DNA from: an uncultured Clostridia bacterium
Lineage (GTDB): Bacteria; Bacillota; Clostridia; RUG12999
DNA length: 10,002 nt
Assembly: GCA_934792465.1 (NCBI GenBank)
Contig: CAKVOK010000077.1
Location: 1-10,002 of the forward strand
Direction: 5' to 3'
Position numbers and translations under genes: made by a program. Positions 7,452-10,002 of the stretch are shown piece by piece. The notes beneath the pieces were generated by a model. The model did no database searches and was not told where the DNA came from. It saw only the letters and a program-made list of their open reading frames with translations. Every line of letters starts with the position of its first letter. Within the stretch, counting starts at the first letter, position 1.

Positions 7452-9674
7452 CTAATTATTTTTTATAACAACTATAATCTGCGCCGCATTTCCCGTTTTC
7501 GCAATTGCAACATAATCGGAATCGGCTGTATTTAACGGATTGCAGAATATATCGCCCGCCGACGCCTGTGTCAGCGTATCGGCTTCCGTATCAAAAATAT
7601 ACACCGATGTATTTGCCGAAACCGACGCAGCGTATCTTTTACCGTCTGCGCTTACGGCAACGGCACGATTCGTAATATCGCATACTCTGCCGGCAAGCAT
7701 ATCTGCAGTGGAACCCTCACTCATATTCAACGGTGAAATAATGCGTGCGGCACGCCGCATAATATTATCCAGCGAATACATTTTGATAATGTCGCCTTTT
7801 TTCCAGCTCAATCCGGTATTTAGCATTGTTTCGATTCCGTTTTGCGTATACAAAACAATTTCGGTTTCATTTACCTCCGCAACTACGGCAAGCTTCGTAT
7901 CGCATATATCCGCCAAATCCGCAACTTCGACAACGACATAATCAACGCCGTAGAACGAAGTATATAAAGACGCTTTGTAGGAATAATTGTTTTTCAGCCG
8001 GATATTGTAAGCTTGGTTGCCGAGATATGCAATAATCCGTGTACTGTCCTTCAGCAGATAGCCGCCGAGGGAATTTGCGGCGGAATCATATCTCATGGTT
8101 TCCGACTTTACTATGCAATCAAGCGGTGATAAACTTATTCCGCCTTCATATCTGTATATATTCATCATGCACGGAAATTCGCACGGTACGTTAATCGTTA
8201 TGCGGTTAGCTTCGTATGTTTCCGTGCCGTGTTCGGTATGTAAGGTTGCCATACCGTCATTATTATCGGTCACACCGAATATAAGCGCTGTTTCCGTTTC
8301 CGATTCCATGTAAATAATGACACGGTTTGAGGTATCCGGATAGACCGTATACGACAAGCCTTCTTTTAAGAAGTTATATATGTATTCATTGCCGCCGAGC
8401 AGACGAAGTTTGCCGTATGCCGTGTCAAAGGCTGCTCCCGTCCATGTTCCGGCAGTGCCGTCAATGATTCTCACGGTATACGAACCCTTGAATCCTCTTA
8501 TTTCCGCAACATCTCCGGCTCCCGCTTTGCCGTCAAGCGCAAACTTATTTCCCCGTTCCGTTACAACATAACCGCCGCTTGCGGAAATAACCTTTTCCGC
8601 ACGACAGCTTACACCGTGGAGTATTTTTACGGTTCCGTCCGGCACATATGCAGAAATTATTTCATTTTCGAGTGCATTTTCCGCCGACTCACGCTGCTCA
8701 AAATCGGCATATACGCTCATTTCGGGTGAGAATTCATAAACGGATTCAATGCCTGATTTATCTGTTTTCATTTCAGATACACTGTATGCAACAATGTCTT
8801 CACATGAAATTTTCAAAATATCGTTGTCTACGCTCGTCTGCTCAAGTGTATATACATCTCCGACACGCTTAAGACCGAATACGACATCTCGGAGTTCCTT
8901 ATAAATAACGCTTTCCGCACCGTCAAACATTACGGTGATTGTTTTGTCGAACGCTGTCGGCGCATTTGCCCCGTCCAGCCTTTCGGTACATTTGAGCGTG
9001 AAAGAATCCGCATTTATTTCTGTAATGTTTCCCGTTACCGCAAGGCTTTCGGAGGAATCATAATACATCGGCAAATCATTCATCGAATTGCTGTACGGCA
9101 TTCCGACCGGTGTTAAGCTGTCCGTATCTTTAAAGGAAAACACCTTTATTTCGGAATTTGCACCGAAAACGGTATCAAATTCAAAGCAATCGTTTTCACC
9201 GAAATATGTCTTGTATGCTTTCACATCCGCAACACGTCCGTATGCGTCATAAACCGCCGCCGTATATACGAGCGGTTCGCCGTTTCCGCACGCTTCAACC
9301 TTTACTTTTGCCGGTTCTCCGTCCTGCGGTAAATTGCCGTCCGCATTTGAAATATAGACGTCAAAGCGTGATTGCGCTGTGCCGCCACCGCCACCGCCGC
9401 CGCTGCTTGTGCCGCCGCCATGCGGTTTTGTCATTGCATCAACAAGCTTCGCAAAGGCTGTTTCCAATTCCTCTTTTGAGGAATAGTTTCCGTTTTTCAG
9501 CTGTTCCATAATATAATTTCGCTTACTTGCCGAAAGCGAATTGAATTTCGCAAGCGTATCGCTGTCTGCCGCCCGGATTACGGTTTCGATATTTTCCGCC
9601 GTGATTGTTTCTGCCGTGGGATTGAAAGAAAATGCCGTTAAAATAATGAGTAATAGCGGTATAAATTTTTTCAT
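7452..9674 (-). CDS. Large secreted protein of unknown function with Gly-rich linker and beta-rich body
   Basis: A 740-residue protein starting at an ATG seven bases after GGAGGG (9681-9686). Residues 1-21 are a signal peptide: two lysines, a Leu/Ile core, then a likely cut after PTA. Residues ~27-83 form a helical, charged domain (ETVIRAADSDTLAKFNSLSA, then SKEELETAFAKLVDAM). A linker at 86-98 is almost all glycine. The rest (~103-740) is strand-rich, Asp/Thr/Tyr-rich, with repeated short blocks of the type 'KxGDxxxxY' and a C-terminus ending AQIIVVIKNN. No LPXTG motif, no SLH repeats, no hydrophobic tail and no enzyme motif is seen, so it is probably released or held by other contacts. The layout resembles clostridial cell-surface proteins that elsewhere carry SLH domains, but I cannot name a family. 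It sits 26 bases ahead of guaA with no terminator between, an odd pairing. Base composition matches guaA, so it is probably native. Confidence 0.8.
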   Translation of the reverse strand: MKKFIPLLLIILTAFSFNPTAETITAENIETVIRAADSDTLAKFNSLSASKRNYIMEQLKNGNYSSKEELETAFAKLVDAMTKPHGGGTSSGGGGGGGTAQSRFDVYISNADGNLPQDGEPAKVKVEACGNGEPLVYTAAVYDAYGRVADVKAYKTYFGENDCFEFDTVFGANSEIKVFSFKDTDSLTPVGMPYSNSMNDLPMYYDSSESLAVTGNITEINADSFTLKCTERLDGANAPTAFDKTITVMFDGAESVIYKELRDVVFGLKRVGDVYTLEQTSVDNDILKISCEDIVAYSVSEMKTDKSGIESVYEFSPEMSVYADFEQRESAENALENEIISAYVPDGTVKILHGVSCRAEKVISASGGYVVTERGNKFALDGKAGAGDVAEIRGFKGSYTVRIIDGTAGTWTGAAFDTAYGKLRLLGGNEYIYNFLKEGLSYTVYPDTSNRVIIYMESETETALIFGVTDNNDGMATLHTEHGTETYEANRITINVPCEFPCMMNIYRYEGGISLSPLDCIVKSETMRYDSAANSLGGYLLKDSTRIIAYLGNQAYNIRLKNNYSYKASLYTSFYGVDYVVVEVADLADICDTKLAVVAEVNETEIVLYTQNGIETMLNTGLSWKKGDIIKMYSLDNIMRRAARIISPLNMSEGSTADMLAGRVCDITNRAVAVSADGKRYAASVSANTSVYIFDTEADTLTQASAGDIFCNPLNTADSDYVAIAKTGNAAQIIVVIKNN

Positions 9675-9728
9675 ATGCTTCCCTCCGTGATTTTTTATAT
9701 TGTAAATTTTATTACGCTTTATATAACT

Positions 9729-9776
9729 AAATTAAGATGTCCTCCGCCTCTGTAGGCGGCGGGTTCCGCTTAATTT
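9729..9776. repeat. Two-level hairpin upstream of the secreted-protein gene
   Basis: Outer arms AAATTAAG (9729-9736) and CTTAATTT (9769-9776) are perfect. Inside them CCTCCGCC (9741-9748) pairs with GGCGGCGG (9755-9762) with one mismatch around TCTGTA. It is followed on the + strand by T residues, but no + strand gene precedes it, so a terminator role is doubtful. It lies 55 bases before the secreted-protein start. Confidence 0.6.
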
Positions 9777-9954
9777 TTTCAGCGGCGGGATACAATCTCC
9801 CGCTGAAAACGTTGAATGACGGGGCTAAAGCCCCTTATTGAAGGAATTACAACCCTTCCACCGCCATGGGCGGTCCCCACACCTCCGCTGCACGGCAGCT
9901 TCCGGCGCCTTACACAGGGGCTTTCACAACCCTTCCACCACTTGCGTGGTCCCC
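9777..9954. repeat. Cluster of palindromes with an imperfect direct repeat (mobile-element end or structured RNA?)
   Basis: After the 9729-9776 hairpin come: TTTCAGCGG...TCCCGCTGAAA (9777-9808); the palindrome GGGGCTAAAGCCCC (9821-9834); ACCGCCATGGGCGGT (9860-9874); and ACCACTTGCGTGGT near 9937-9950. The last two lie in an imperfect ~30-base direct repeat (9849-9878 and 9926-9954) that shares ACAACCCTTCCACC and GGTCCCC, with compensating changes in the hairpin arms. The region is much more GC-rich than the sequence on either side. An open frame on the - strand across it is low-complexity (Arg, Gly, Cys, Trp) and looks spurious. Hairpins such as GGGGCTTTAGCCCC are common at the right ends of IS200/IS605-type elements, where they belong to the guide RNA, but no tnpA or tnpB remnant is identifiable here. 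Confidence 0.5.
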
Positions 9955-10002
9955 GGCAGATTGTCAAGTCAAGTGCAACACTTTTTAGACAAAAATTCAA
10001 TT

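Noticed and set aside
9158..9511. 117-codon + strand frame opposite the secreted-protein gene
   Set aside because: The Arg/His/Pro-rich composition is typical of an antisense shadow, and there is no start signal.
9779..10000. Open reading frame of 73 codons on the - strand across the hairpin cluster
   Set aside because: The composition is dominated by Arg, Gly, Cys and Trp, it lacks a ribosome binding site, and it merely follows the palindromic repeat, so it is most likely spurious.

Overview
The window looks like a chromosomal segment from a Clostridia-type member of the Bacillota. The reasons are strong AGGAGG-type ribosome binding sites, a Tn916-style excisionase/integrase pair, a secreted protein with a Gram-positive-type signal peptide, and a mixed AT-rich to moderate base composition. 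No gene fixes the genus, so this stays an inference.

Left block (about 1-3920, very AT-rich, + strand): the 3' end of a small XRE-type regulator, then a 980-residue Eco57I-like adenine-N6 DNA methyltransferase, then a 222-residue protein with a PD-(D/E)XK nuclease signature. The two large genes overlap by one base (TAATG) and end at a clear Rho-independent terminator. I read this as a two-gene restriction-modification cassette with a controller-like regulator (or its remnant) upstream.

Middle block (about 3920-5890): a mobile-element core. A tyrosine integrase gene is cut off just after its HxxR box, so it lacks the tyrosine nucleophile. It is preceded by an excisionase-like gene and faced by a divergent XRE repressor. 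The divergent intergenic region holds a near-consensus promoter for xis-int, a near-consensus promoter for the repressor, and two overlapping perfect inverted repeats that look like repressor operators. The repressor gene ends in a bidirectional terminator facing the 3' end of guaA, a known integration hotspot for genomic islands. The base composition jumps at the integrase break, so the restriction-modification block probably arrived or was rearranged into the end of an older guaA-linked element.

Right block (about 5890-10002, moderate GC, - strand): a complete guaA (GMP synthetase) preceded, only 26 bases upstream, by a 740-residue secreted protein of unknown function with a glycine-rich linker and a long beta-rich remainder. 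The last ~280 bases are a dense series of hairpins and an imperfect direct repeat, without a convincing gene. They resemble a mobile-element end or structured RNA, but I cannot prove that.

Most notable: the methyltransferase plus small stand-alone nuclease pair, the integrase broken at the edge of that cassette, and the compact operator/promoter switch controlling xis-int.
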